A stretch of DNA of 64,000 nt from Novipirellula galeiformis (lineage in GTDB: Bacteria > Planctomycetota > Planctomycetia > Pirellulales > Pirellulaceae): NCBI RefSeq assembly GCF_007860095.1, contig NZ_SJPT01000001.1, positions 758,212 through 822,211 of the forward strand. The letters run 5' to 3'. Position 1 is the stretch's first letter; every line of letters begins with the position of its first letter. The notes under the pieces were generated by a model, which saw only the letters and a list, made by a program, of their open reading frames with translations, searched no databases and was not told the DNA's origin. Both the position numbers and the translations under genes were made by a program. Below are positions 1-9,124 of this stretch, piece after piece.

Positions 1-939
1 AATCGTTCGTCCGTCAACCAACAATTTGGTCCCGTCGGCGAAGGTGTATTCCATTCCGTACGAATCAAAGTTTTGGTCGATCATGTCGCCACGGTAATGA
101 CGGCCGCCGACCGCATGGACGCGGACCGGCCATTCGTTTTTCATCCAACAGGCTTCGTCGATGTTGTGAATCAAGAAGTCGCTGACCGCACCACCGCTAA
201 GCCATAGGAAGCCATGGAAATTCTTGATTTGGTACTGCAGCTCACTTAGATCGGTGGTGTTGGGCGGCACGGCCGCCGATGCGGTGGGCCCCGCCATCCG
301 GTAAGCACGCAGCAGGGAAACGTCGCCAATTTCACCGTTCTGAATGCGATCGAACAACTCTTGGCGAACTTTGCAGTGACGGCACATCAATCCGACGCCG
401 ACCTTCAAGTTCTTGTCTAACGCTTTCTTGTTGATCTCTAGCATGCGTGCGGAGGTCGGTGCATCGATCGTGACCGGTTTCTCCATGAACACGTGAACCC
501 CCTTCTCGATGGCGTAGCCGTAATGCACCCAGCGGAATGCAGGCGGGGTTGCGAAAATGGCGATGTCACCGGGACGCAGACAATCGATCGCCTTCTTGTA
601 ACCATCAAAACCAATGAATTGGCGTTCTTCGGGAACATCGACTTTGCTACCGACGTCCTTGTGCTTGGACAGCGCGGTGTGAGTGCTCTTGAGATTGGTT
701 TCAAAGACGTCCGCCAATGCGACTAATTGGATCGGGCCATTGTCGACCGACAACGCGTTGAGCGCCGCCCCGGTACCACGGCCTCCACAGCCAACCAAGG
801 CAACGCGGATCGTATTGTCCTCGGCCGCGTGCACGTGCTGAGCCGACGCGGCAACCAGGGTCGTGGCTGCAGCGACTTGGCTACTGCTTTTCAGAAATTC
901 GCGACGTGACGAACCGCGGGACTCGTTTTCCAATTTCAT
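1..939 (-). CDS. Gfo/Idh/MocA family oxidoreductase, Tat-exported (3' end outside window)
   Basis: Read by translating the minus strand from the ATG at 937-939; the frame stays open to base 1, so the C-terminus is missing. The first residues carry a twin-arginine signal (SRREFLKSSS followed by an Ala-rich stretch), so the protein is probably exported folded. A Rossmann motif (VALVGCGGRGTG) follows at about residues 47-58 and the family motif EKPV comes after the nucleotide-binding half. The family performs NAD(P)-dependent redox chemistry on sugars and related compounds; Tat-exported members are abundant in planctomycetes. The substrate cannot be inferred. The gene is followed on the same strand by nothing visible and preceded by the FGE-like gene, 48 bp away. 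Confidence 0.9.
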   Translation of the reverse strand, partial: MKLENESRGSSRREFLKSSSQVAAATTLVAASAQHVHAAEDNTIRVALVGCGGRGTGAALNALSVDNGPIQLVALADVFETNLKSTHTALSKHKDVGSKVDVPEERQFIGFDGYKKAIDCLRPGDIAIFATPPAFRWVHYGYAIEKGVHVFMEKPVTIDAPTSARMLEINKKALDKNLKVGVGLMCRHCKVRQELFDRIQNGEIGDVSLLRAYRMAGPTASAAVPPNTTDLSELQYQIKNFHGFLWLSGGAVSDFLIHNIDEACWMKNEWPVRVHAVGGRHYRGDMIDQNFDSYGMEYTFADGTKLLVDGRTI

Positions 940-987
940 ATCAGCGTTCCGGGGGGAGGAGAGAGGTAAACGGAGACTTAGTGTTGA

Positions 988-2052
988 CTATTCTACGGGA
1001 TCTTTTTGCTCGGGCGCTGTGTTGTCCCACTTGTTGGTCTTTTCTTCGGCCGAAGGCTCGACCAGCGGACGGACCACGCGAAAACCGACGCCCTGGGCGT
1101 CGGTCAGATACCAGATGCTTTGAGGAAGTTGAGGGTCTTGCTCTTTCCACTCTTCGCTGGATCCTTCGCGAACGCCGCAGCGAAGCATGTCGGGGTCATC
1201 GTCCCAACCGCCACCGCGTACGACGCGTGGATACAGTGTGCTGGGGATCGCCAACGGATTTTTGATTTTGGGGTTCTGCGAATAGAAGTCGGCAACGTAT
1301 TGATCGAGCACCCATTCGGCAACGTTGCCGTGCATGTCGTACAGTCCCCATGGATTGGGTTTCTTTTGACCGACTTCGTGATACGCGTCATCGCTGTTGT
1401 CAAAATACCACGCGTAGTCATCAAGTTGTTCGGGATCATCGCCGAACGAGTAGGCGGTTTGAGTTCCCGCACGAGCGGCGTACTCCCATTCCGCCTCGGT
1501 GGGCAAGCGATAGTAACGGCCTGTTTTTGCCGATAACCATTTGCAAAACGTGCGTGCCGCGTGTTGCGTCATGCTGATCGCGGGATAGCGTTCCTTGCCC
1601 ATCCCAAAACTCATGTCGGTGTAAGGTTCGGTCGGTTTGGAAACGCCATCGACAAGTGCGTCGCGTGGGGAGGCGGGGATCGACAACATCTGACGACGTC
1701 GTTGATCCATCTGCTCGCTCCAGACATCGTATTGGTCCCACGTGATTTCGTACTTGCCCATCCAAAAGGGATCGACTGTGACTTCATGCTGCGGCCCTTC
1801 GTCCTCGTTGCGATCCGCTTCGCTCTCGGGCGTCCCCATCGTAAACGTGCCCCCTTTGATCGGAACCATTTCGATCGCTAATTCAGTATGCTCGATCGGT
1901 TCGGCGTACCGTTTCATCTCCGCGGGGGCCTTCGCGACAGCGTCCGGAACCTCCAACACAGCGTCGTTTGCAGTGCTGGGGTGATGGGAAAACGCGATCG
2001 CCAAAGCGACGACCGCCGCGAGCAGGGATTGGGTTTGGGGGGGCGAAAGCAT
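988..2052 (-). CDS. Formylglycine-generating-enzyme-like (SUMF1/FGE-sulfatase domain) secreted protein
   Basis: The fold is shown by GGTFTMGTPESEADRNEDEG, the WMGKYEITWDQYD stretch, YRLPTEAEWEYAARAG, DMHGNVAEWV and a C-terminal GFRVVRP. I start at 2052 because a Sec signal (LLAAVVALAIAF) follows directly; the longer frame up to 2292 adds only low-complexity basic sequence. True FGE enzymes oxidise the sulfatase cysteine using two cysteines near an RGGS-x-LC...YC motif. Here the matching stretch is VVRGGGWDDDPDMLRCGVRE, with one cysteine only, so canonical FGE activity is doubtful. A sulfatase gene lies upstream on the same strand, separated by about 590 bp. More likely it belongs to the broad FGE-like family of unknown function. 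Confidence 0.85.
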   Translation of the reverse strand: MLSPPQTQSLLAAVVALAIAFSHHPSTANDAVLEVPDAVAKAPAEMKRYAEPIEHTELAIEMVPIKGGTFTMGTPESEADRNEDEGPQHEVTVDPFWMGKYEITWDQYDVWSEQMDQRRRQMLSIPASPRDALVDGVSKPTEPYTDMSFGMGKERYPAISMTQHAARTFCKWLSAKTGRYYRLPTEAEWEYAARAGTQTAYSFGDDPEQLDDYAWYFDNSDDAYHEVGQKKPNPWGLYDMHGNVAEWVLDQYVADFYSQNPKIKNPLAIPSTLYPRVVRGGGWDDDPDMLRCGVREGSSEEWKEQDPQLPQSIWYLTDAQGVGFRVVRPLVEPSAEEKTNKWDNTAPEQKDPVE

Positions 2053-2323
2053 CGTTCGGGCGTAGTTAAGGTAGGAGGTGAAGGGCACTGGACGTTCGCC
2101 ATTATAGCCACCACTTCGAGCGGTGTGTGTCGAATGCGATCGACTTTGGTAGCGCTCGCGGCGTGGGGGGGCTGGGCTGCAGCTGCAGTCGCGATCTTTC
2201 GCGTGGCGAGGTCCCACTTTCGCGCGGTGAGGTCGCAGACGCGAGTCACCTTTCCCAGCGGCGCGACGCGTGCGACTTTTAAGCCCTTCCAAGGGAGAGG
2301 GTTAGAGCATTTAGCATTTTGCT

Positions 2324-2375
2324 GTAGCTCTACCGTCGCCTGACGGTGGGCCCCCGTTCTGGCGAACGCAGCTAC
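2324..2375. repeat. REP-like imperfect palindrome
   Basis: The outer arms are GTAGCT (2324-2329) and AGCTAC (2370-2375). Inside, CGTCGCCTGACGG pairs imperfectly with the complement of CCGTTCTGGCGAACG around a GGGCCC-like centre. The form resembles dispersed extragenic palindromes in planctomycete genomes; only this one copy was noticed in the window, so its repetitive nature is inferred. Confidence 0.55.
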
Positions 2376-2588
2376 GGCCTAAATCCCAGAGCATTTGTCA
2401 AATGGCTCTCGTGTGCTTCACCTTCTGCGAAACGAGTGATGCGCAGGTCCGAACGAGCCGAGCAAGTTCACCGGTGGGGCCGCGGGGCCGCAGGGGACTA
2501 GCGATGACCACGTGCCAGTTCAGCCTCACCGGCCCCTCGTGCGAAGATCTCGTGGAAGGCTGGGTTTTCGACTCTCTCCGCTGACGTA

Positions 2589-2616
2589 GGGAGGGGGACG
2601 CAGGGAGGGGGACGCA
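2589..2616. repeat. Tandem duplication, 14 bp x 2
   Basis: Two perfect copies of GGGAGGGGGACGCA lie 28 bp beyond the stop codon of the minus-strand sulfatase. See the finding on stop-codon-proximal tandem repeats. Confidence 0.9.
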
Positions 2617-2644
2617 AGTTGTTGCGACTGCTTCCGAAGCTAGG

Positions 2645-4111
2645 TTAGGGAAGATCGTTGTCACGGACTTCGGCGAGTCGGGCGGCGAGCTTTTGTTTGA
2701 ATCCTTCGACTACGGCAGCATAGGCTTCGTCCGCTGCCAGATTATTGTATTGCTTGGGGTCGCGGCGGACGTCGAACAATTCGATTCCCCCCGAGGCATC
2801 TTCGTTGTATTGCAGGTAGGCCCAATCCTGCTCTCGCAATAGAAATCCCTTTCGGCTCGGTGCCACACTGAACGCTGCTTCACGCACGGTGACACTCGGA
2901 TCGTCTAACATTGCCGAGATGTCTTGGCCTTGCAGACGCTCGGGGATTGGCATGCCGCACAGCGCAGCCGTCGTGGGATACAAGTCAATCAATTCGACGA
3001 GACTGTGGCAAACCGCAGGTTGCTTACCCGGAACGCTGATGATCAGCGGCACCGATGCCGACTCGTCGCGGAGGCTGACTTTGGCCCAGAAATCGTGTTC
3101 GCCTAGATGGTAGCCATGATCGCTGGTGAAGATCACGATCGTGTTGTCTCTCAACCCCGCGGCATCGAGCGCCGCGATCACCTTGCCGACTTGGGCATCC
3201 ATGAATGCCACCGAAGCATAGTAACCGCCCATGGCTTTTTTTTGTCGGCGAACATCCATTTGCATGTTCTGACTCGTTTTGTAGTTGATCCCTGGTTTGG
3301 GAATATCGTCCCAGTCGCCAGCGATTTTTTCGGGCAACACCATGCTGTCGAAGGGCTTGAAAGGTTCGTAGTAGGCGCGTGGGGCAACAAACGGCACATG
3401 GGGGCGAACGAAGCCAACGCCCAACCAAAATGGGGTGTCGCGGTGTTGTTGGATCAATTCAACGGCTTTGGCGGACGTTTTGCCATCGCTGTGCACCATG
3501 TCGTCTCCATCGGCTTCGACGACGACGAAGGTGTTTCCGCCGACCACCGGTTTTTTACCGTCAGGATTGCGTTCGAGTGTTTCTCCATCACCGGGCGCTT
3601 TCCATTCCGGTCCAGGGCTATTGAAGCGTTCGCTCCACGAACGAGCGTCATCGGCTTCATTGCCTCCGCTTTCGATACCGCCGGGCACCCCCATGTGAAA
3701 AATCTTGCTGACGCGGGCCGAGTAATAACCGCGGTCCTTGAAGTGTTCCGACCATGTCGCCCGGTCACCAATCTGAGGTCGCGGGCTCTTGTAGCCCAAT
3801 ACCCCTGTTGCATGAGGGTAGTAGCCCGACATAAACGAAGCTCGCGAAGGACCACAGTAAGTGGCTTGGCAATAGGCTTGCGTGAATCGAGTCCCACGCT
3901 CGGCCAACGCGTCAATGTTGGGTGTTTCGCAGACCGTGTTCCCATAACACGACAATGCGGTTGACGTTAAGTCATCCGCAATGATGAACAACACGTTGTA
4001 CTTGGGCTGTGCGTTGGGCGTCGCTTCATCGGCAGCCTGGGTCAGCGATTGAAATCCGAAGCAGATGATTCCGAGTGAAACTGCGAGTAGGCGAATCGGA
4101 GAGGTGGGCAT
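2645..4111 (-). CDS. Sulfatase, iduronate-2-sulfatase-like, secreted
   Basis: Counting from the ATG at 4111, which gives a clean Sec signal (RLLAVSLGIICFGFQSLTQA), the metal-binding aspartates are D46-D47 (IIADDL) and the modification motif is C86-G-P-S-R90, whose cysteine becomes formylglycine. VRPHVPF and a SDHGYHLGEHDFW motif follow, both typical of the iduronate-2-sulfatase-like branch. It hydrolyses sulfate esters, probably on marine polysaccharides, in the periplasm or outside the cell. An upstream ATG at 4156 is possible but adds polar residues before the signal. The length of 488 residues is normal. The FGE-like gene downstream is a suggestive neighbour, although its own active site looks degenerate. 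The exact substrate is unknown. Confidence 0.93.
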   Translation of the reverse strand: MPTSPIRLLAVSLGIICFGFQSLTQAADEATPNAQPKYNVLFIIADDLTSTALSCYGNTVCETPNIDALAERGTRFTQAYCQATYCGPSRASFMSGYYPHATGVLGYKSPRPQIGDRATWSEHFKDRGYYSARVSKIFHMGVPGGIESGGNEADDARSWSERFNSPGPEWKAPGDGETLERNPDGKKPVVGGNTFVVVEADGDDMVHSDGKTSAKAVELIQQHRDTPFWLGVGFVRPHVPFVAPRAYYEPFKPFDSMVLPEKIAGDWDDIPKPGINYKTSQNMQMDVRRQKKAMGGYYASVAFMDAQVGKVIAALDAAGLRDNTIVIFTSDHGYHLGEHDFWAKVSLRDESASVPLIISVPGKQPAVCHSLVELIDLYPTTAALCGMPIPERLQGQDISAMLDDPSVTVREAAFSVAPSRKGFLLREQDWAYLQYNEDASGGIELFDVRRDPKQYNNLAADEAYAAVVEGFKQKLAARLAEVRDNDLP

Positions 4112-4236
4112 GGAGTGTATGGGGGTGAGAGGGAGAGGCTCACTGTGTTTAAACACGGATGGTAGTTCAAACCTAACCGAAAACCCCGATCCGACGGCGC
4201 TAGCCGCGGTTTTTTTTGAGGTTTACAGAGAGGCGT

Positions 4237-5139
4237 TTAGTGAATGTAGCCTTGCGGAGAGAGGCGAACCAGTTTGGTTTCCTGACGCTTCCATAAACCG
4301 GTGCGTCCCAGGATGGTGCCGATTTGAGTCAGTTCGCATTCGTGGTCCATCGCTAACACCTTGTCGGCATCGGATTGGCTCATCGTCAGGATCAACTCAA
4401 AGTCTTCGCCATCGCTCCAAGCATGCTCAAACGGGGTACGGCCGGTTTGTTCGGCCAGGATGATTGCGTCATCGTGAATGGGGATCGCAGTGATATTCAA
4501 TTCCACCCCAACGCCGCTGGAGGCGCACAGTCGATCGAGATCCAACGAGAGTCCATCGCTAATGTCGATCGCGGCATGCACGTCGACCTGTTCACGCAAT
4601 CGGTTGGCAAACTCGACTCTCGGGGTGGGACGCAAGTGTCGGCCCCGAATGCTGCCACCGACAAAACCGGTCACCAGCACGGCGTCGTTCTCCTGAGCGC
4701 CACTTCGGAGCCACGGATTTCCCGCAGGGACATTGCCGAGCAGCGTGATGTTGACGGCGAGCGGGCCGTCGTAGGTCGAGAGGTCGCCGCCGGCGATGGC
4801 GACTTGGAACTCCGCAGCCGCTTGCAGAATTCCTTCGTACACCTCTCCGGCAATGCGCGTCGCGTTTTGTTTGGGAAGGGCTAGGGTGACGAGCGCCGAA
4901 GTCGGCACGGCCCCCATCGCCGCGATGTCGCTGAGGTTGATCGCCATCGCTTTGTAGCCTGCATCGGCGTAGGAATGTTCCGCAGAGACAAAGTCGACGC
5001 CGTCAATAATCTGGTCCGTACACGCGATTAAGTTTGCCGCAGGGGGCTCCATCACGGCGGCGTCATCCCCAATGCCAACGGTGACTTGCGGAAGCGAGCG
5101 GCAACGGCCGCGGAGATAAGCGAGAAAAGACTGTTCCAT
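4237..5139 (-). CDS. thiL: Thiamine-monophosphate kinase
   Basis: The protein phosphorylates thiamine monophosphate with ATP to give thiamine diphosphate in the cytoplasm. The ThiL/AIRS-type signature GIGDDAAVMEP appears near residues 22-32, followed by INLSDIAAMGAVP, the glycine-rich AIAGGDLS and ISDGLSLDLDRLC, all in the expected order. The length of about 300 residues is normal. I start at the ATG at 5139; the TTG two codons upstream is less likely. It stands alone, with a 125-bp gap to the sulfatase start on the same strand. I looked upstream for a TPP riboswitch and saw none. Confidence 0.93.
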   Translation of the reverse strand: MEQSFLAYLRGRCRSLPQVTVGIGDDAAVMEPPAANLIACTDQIIDGVDFVSAEHSYADAGYKAMAINLSDIAAMGAVPTSALVTLALPKQNATRIAGEVYEGILQAAAEFQVAIAGGDLSTYDGPLAVNITLLGNVPAGNPWLRSGAQENDAVLVTGFVGGSIRGRHLRPTPRVEFANRLREQVDVHAAIDISDGLSLDLDRLCASSGVGVELNITAIPIHDDAIILAEQTGRTPFEHAWSDGEDFELILTMSQSDADKVLAMDHECELTQIGTILGRTGLWKRQETKLVRLSPQGYIH

Positions 5140-5568
5140 GTTCAATTAGCGTGTTTTTAGAGGGGAGATTGGCGTTCGGGCACGGTCTGTGGGCTCGCAA
5201 AACCGCCGGTTGCGAGCGTTAAAACGAGGCATTTGTGTTAAACCCCGCTTAAAACCGGGGGCTTACGCCCAGAAGTGTCCCCCGTCGCTCGGCAACACAC
5301 AATCCCATCAAGCCGCCCACTCCCCTTCTCCTCACTCCCAACTCCCAGCTCCCCACTTTCCCCTCCCCCGCCTGTGGAACATTTCTCGATTTTGTGTGAA
5401 ACTGGAAAAACAGGGCAGTTCTGAGCAAAAACGCTGGACCAGCCCTACTAGACACTCCTATTATTCGAATGTCCCCCAACCAACCACTGGGTCCATCAGA
5501 CCGACGGATTTGCGAAACACGCTGTCCTCAAATTGCCAACGAGTTCATGGAGCGGGGAATTACCGGTT
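5140..5568. other. Intergenic region, pyrimidine-rich, no supported gene
   Basis: The + strand around 5315-5375 is strongly pyrimidine-rich with repeated CTCCC and ACTCCC words, which opens long but low-complexity frames on the other strand. The region lies between divergently transcribed thiL and the small membrane-protein gene. I saw no convincing promoter. Confidence 0.5.
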
Positions 5569-5856
5569 ATGCCTGATATTTTTCTCAACACGACCGTACA
5601 AGCTGGGCTTTCCCTTCTGATCCTATGCATCCTGATTGCGGCGGCATTTTATCTTGTGTCAAGCTATCGGGGCTACAACGCCAACGACCGGGATACAGCC
5701 TGCGATACGCTAGCAAATTTGAAAGAAATGCATCTCCGGGGTGACATCAGCGAAGCAGAATACCGAACTATAGAAACGACAACCCGACGTCAACTTGCAG
5801 ACCGAATCCAAAGCGAGCCTTCTCGTCCTCAGGACGAGGGAGCCGCCGAGGCCTGA
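5569..5856 (+). CDS. Small membrane-anchored protein with SHOCT-like tail
   Basis: The ATG at 5569 is preceded by a GGGGA ribosome site; an in-frame ATG at 5533 would add twelve polar residues before the membrane segment. One transmembrane helix covers roughly residues 9-32 (AGLSLLILCILIAAAFYLV). The rest is polar, with a short helical segment LKEMHLRGDISEAEYRTIE that resembles the SHOCT motif often found at the end of small bacterial membrane proteins. No catalytic motif is visible. A perfect inverted repeat follows 34 bp after the stop. Function is unknown. Confidence 0.7.
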   Translation: MPDIFLNTTVQAGLSLLILCILIAAAFYLVSSYRGYNANDRDTACDTLANLKEMHLRGDISEAEYRTIETTTRRQLADRIQSEPSRPQDEGAAEA

Positions 5857-6381
5857 GTGATCTGAACAATCGATCCGAGACTCCTTTCCCGTTATCGAAT
5901 CAAGCCGCCTCTTGAGGTAGCCGATTCGATAACAACGCTCGGTGCAGAGAATTCGGAATCAATGCTCGGCAAGCAACACCGCTCTAAGAATGAAACGTGT
6001 TGCCTTGTGTTGGTTTACGAGGCTGACCTCTCGAGACAATCTTTTCGAACGAATGACCCTTCCCTATCCATGGGGGCGTTCAATCGGAAAACATATATTT
6101 CGTTTAATTAGAATCAAACCACAATCGGCTCGAGTCTTTCGAGGAAACGGATGACCTAGCGGTGTCAGTTTTTATTGACCTGGTTGCACCCTTTGGGGTG
6201 TCAACATGGAGGTCGACAAAGACATCACCAAAAGCATTCGAGCCCGTGGCCCTAACCGTTTGACGCGTTGTTGATCTCACGTCGGTGCGATCTGCGGCGA
6301 GCGCGGAGCGAAGGCTCATGAAACGCGCGTTAGTCGTTTATCACATCGCAACCAGACCAACAACTCAACCAGGAGCCGTGT
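5857..6381. other. Leader region upstream of clpX
   Basis: No supported gene. It holds the inverted repeat at 5891-5933 and an A/T-rich patch at about 6085-6120 that could contain a promoter for clpX, but no pair of boxes stood out. Confidence 0.5.
5891..5933 (+). terminator. Perfect inverted repeat after the small membrane protein (terminator-like, no T-run)
   Basis: GTTATCGAATC (5891-5901) and GATTCGATAAC (5923-5933) are perfect 11-base inverted arms, and the loop holds a second inverted pair CCTC/GAGG. It follows the stop codon at 5856 closely, as a terminator would, but lacks a run of T. A protein-binding palindrome is an alternative. Confidence 0.5.
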
Positions 6382-7662
6382 ATGACCTCGAAAGAAACCC
6401 CAACTTCGCGTCGTGGAACTTCGACCAACAAAAAGAATGCCTTCTGTTCCTTTTGTCGCAAGAGTTACCGGGATGTTGGACCGCTCGTCGAAGGCCCAGG
6501 TGACGTATACATCTGTGGCGAGTGTATCGAGCTGTGCCAGTCGATCCTTGATCAAGAACAGCGTCGACGTGGGCCTAGCAAGTCGCTCTTTAGCGAGATC
6601 CCTGCACCCAAGGACATTGTCGAGCACCTCGATCAATATGTGATCGGGCAAGGTTCGGCGAAGCGTGTTTTGGCAGTCGCCGTCCACAACCACTACAAAC
6701 GCCTGAATAGCGAGTGGGAAGGCAACTCGGACGTTGAGATCGAAAAGAGCAACATTCTGTTGGCCGGACCGACCGGCAGCGGGAAAACATTGCTCGCTCG
6801 TTCGCTCGCTCGCATGTTGAACGTTCCCTTCGCCATCGGCGATGCCACCACGCTAACCGAAGCCGGTTACGTGGGAGAAGATGTTGAGAACCTATTGCTG
6901 AAGTTGCTGCACGCCGCCGATTTCGACGTCGAAGCCGCTCAGCGAGGTATTCTCTACATCGACGAAGTCGACAAGATTGGGAAAACCAGTGCCAATGTCT
7001 CGATCACTCGTGACGTTTCGGGCGAAGGAGTTCAGCAAAGCCTGTTGAAGATGCTCGAAGGTACCGTCGCAAACGTGCCGCCCCAAGGTGGACGTAAGCA
7101 TCCCGAGCAACAGTACATCCAACTCGATACAAGTAACATCTTGTTTATCGTCGGTGGAACGTTTGTCGGAATCGAAGACATTATCCGCAAACGCATGGGA
7201 CATCGTACCCTTGGTTTCGGTGGAGGTGCAGGACATCGCAACGAAATGACCGATTCGGACTTGCTCGCCAACGTGCAAACCGAAGACATCTTGCAATTCG
7301 GTTTGATCCCCGAGTTGATCGGACGATTGCCAGTGGTCAGCTACCTGCAACCGCTCGATGAAGAAGGTTTGGTACGAGTGATGAAGGAGCCCAAGAACGC
7401 CTTGGTCAAACAGTACCAAGCCCTCTTCAAAATGGAGAACTGCGAACTGAAGTTCACCGATGGGGCGCTTCACATGGTCGCCGCACGAGCCCTCGAGAAA
7501 GGGGTCGGAGCTCGCGGGCTACGAGGCATTCTCGAAGAAGTCATGCTCGACATCATGTACGATCTGCCAGGCCAAGAAGCGGGCAGCGTCTACACGATCG
7601 ACGAAACCGTGGTCAGCGGATCACGCAAGTTGTTCCAGATGCCCACGACCAAAAGCGCGTAA
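6382..7662 (+). CDS. clpX: ATP-dependent Clp protease ATP-binding subunit ClpX
   Basis: ClpX unfolds substrates and feeds them to ClpP. The N-terminal zinc-binding domain has C22-x2-C25 and C45-x2-C48. Walker A is GPTGSGKT at residues 129-136, Walker B is ILYIDEVDK, and the pore and sensor regions ([22 protein letters not shown]) are intact. The total of 426 residues is typical. AGGAG six bases before the ATG at 6382 fixes the start. clpP is not beside it here; the gene stands alone and is closed by the terminator at 7717-7756. Confidence 0.97.
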   Translation: MTSKETPTSRRGTSTNKKNAFCSFCRKSYRDVGPLVEGPGDVYICGECIELCQSILDQEQRRRGPSKSLFSEIPAPKDIVEHLDQYVIGQGSAKRVLAVAVHNHYKRLNSEWEGNSDVEIEKSNILLAGPTGSGKTLLARSLARMLNVPFAIGDATTLTEAGYVGEDVENLLLKLLHAADFDVEAAQRGILYIDEVDKIGKTSANVSITRDVSGEGVQQSLLKMLEGTVANVPPQGGRKHPEQQYIQLDTSNILFIVGGTFVGIEDIIRKRMGHRTLGFGGGAGHRNEMTDSDLLANVQTEDILQFGLIPELIGRLPVVSYLQPLDEEGLVRVMKEPKNALVKQYQALFKMENCELKFTDGALHMVAARALEKGVGARGLRGILEEVMLDIMYDLPGQEAGSVYTIDETVVSGSRKLFQMPTTKSA

Positions 7663-7716
7663 GCCGCGGTCACGCGGCCACGAATAAAGCGTCACATCAC
7701 GATTCACAGCGAACTG

Positions 7717-7756
7717 AAAACGCCATTGCAGCCCACGAGGGATGCAATGGCGTTTT
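7717..7756 (+). terminator. Intrinsic terminator after clpX
   Basis: AAAACGCCATTGCA (7717-7730) and TGCAATGGCGTTTT (7743-7756) are perfect 14-base inverted arms around a 12-base loop. The A/T ends let it work in either direction. It lies 55 bp after the clpX stop. Confidence 0.85.
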
Positions 7757-7906
7757 GTCGTGATGTGGATAAGCCGTAGGGGCAAAGATCACGGTAAAAT
7801 GATTTGAACGAAGCTCGGCCAACCTCACGAATGGATAAGTGGCGATGCGTTCGTACCTCGATCTTGATCATCGCCATCTTGCTGAACATCAACGCCGAGT
7901 GATTCC

Positions 7907-9124
7907 GTGATACGTCTAAAAAAGCTTTTCAAACGGACGGCGATCAGCCTCCTGTTGGTCATTTCTGTCATGATCCTGATCGTCGCTTTTGCGACTTGGC
8001 GAGCGGCACGCGAAGTCGAGGCACGGCTGGCGCCCCTACGTGAATCCGGCAAACCGATCTCCATTCAAGATCTAAAACCATCCCCCGTCCCCGCTGCACA
8101 GAACGCGGCGAAAGTGGTGCAGCACTACGATGATCCACTCCGCAAGTTCGATCGATTGTCTGCAGAAGCCATCGCCCAAATTGAAACCGAAACCGAAACC
8201 GAAACTCAACGGAACGCAGCCACGATCCGTGTTGCGAAAAGCGTTGCGCAGGAATTTCCTGAGCTCAATGACGCACTGCGTGCCGCGTCGGAATTACCCG
8301 CCTATCAGCTCGATTCCAACGATTTGGGCGAACCTTCGGCAATGGCGGACCAACTCATCAACCCCAAGGTTTCGCCGCGCACGATCGTTCGCGCGTTATA
8401 CGCACATGGATTGATGTCGTTGGCAGCGGGGGACACCGATGAGGCACTCCGGGATGCGATCGCCATCTTGAATTGGAGCCAGCATGTTGCACGTCAGCCG
8501 CTCTTGGTCAGTCACTTGATCGCGACGGCGTGTTACGCTCAAGGCATTGAACTAGCGGCGAAATGCCTTGATGCCGGGGATGCGTCTCCCGCACTTCGCA
8601 CCGCGTTTTTGGCCATCTGCGCCGATGAATCATCAATGCGTGCAAATTTTGCTGACTCGCTCGATAGCGAACGCGCGTTCGGGATATCATCCTTTGACTC
8701 GCTTCCGTTCAGTCGATTTCAGTGGATGCTCGGAGAACTTGCTTTGTATTTGGACGCCATCCACGATTTTGAGTCGTTTGCGGATGCCCCGACCGGCATC
8801 GCTCCGGAGGGACCGACGACGTCGAGCACCTTTGCGGGCTTGATTTGGCCATCACTACAGCAAGGCTTCTTGGCACTGCGTCGTCAACAAGCGTTGTCGC
8901 GAGCCATCCGGATTTTGGCAGCTTGGCAGGCAGCGGGCAGCGATCGCGGGGCCACGTTCGCCGACCTCGATTTGCCAGACTCCGTCGTGATCGATCCGTA
9001 CACTGGCTTGCCCATGAAGATGCAAGTCGCCGCCGATACGATTACGCTTTACTCCGTCGGCAAGGACATGCTTGATGATGGCGGCAGCATTGCAGAGGGT
9101 CTCGACATCGGGATCGCACTGTAG
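7907..9124 (+). CDS. Membrane-anchored hypothetical protein, 405 aa
   Basis: I do not recognise the family. The GTG at 7907 is the first start after an in-frame stop at 7883. One N-terminal membrane helix (ISLLLVISVMILIVAFATW, about residues 13-31) follows a basic stretch, leaving a large, mostly helical domain outside the cytoplasm. A short Glu-Thr repeat (ETETETET) sits near residue 90. The C-terminus contains DPYTGLPMKM and YSVGKDMLDDGG, similar to tails of secreted planctomycete proteins of unknown function. It stands alone between the clpX terminator and a long gene-free region. Confidence 0.85.
   Translation: MIRLKKLFKRTAISLLLVISVMILIVAFATWRAAREVEARLAPLRESGKPISIQDLKPSPVPAAQNAAKVVQHYDDPLRKFDRLSAEAIAQIETETETETQRNAATIRVAKSVAQEFPELNDALRAASELPAYQLDSNDLGEPSAMADQLINPKVSPRTIVRALYAHGLMSLAAGDTDEALRDAIAILNWSQHVARQPLLVSHLIATACYAQGIELAAKCLDAGDASPALRTAFLAICADESSMRANFADSLDSERAFGISSFDSLPFSRFQWMLGELALYLDAIHDFESFADAPTGIAPEGPTTSSTFAGLIWPSLQQGFLALRRQQALSRAIRILAAWQAAGSDRGATFADLDLPDSVVIDPYTGLPMKMQVAADTITLYSVGKDMLDDGGSIAEGLDIGIAL

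Larger units (their letters stand above)
2053..2644. other. Intergenic region without a supported gene
   Basis: This stretch lies between the FGE-like gene and the sulfatase. Short open frames occur on both strands but have no protein-like composition. It holds the palindrome at 2324-2375 and the tandem duplication at 2589-2616 described separately. Confidence 0.6.

Noticed and set aside
5140-5300. TPP riboswitch upstream of thiL
   Set aside because: No conserved CTGAGA or ACCTGA core was found on the minus strand.
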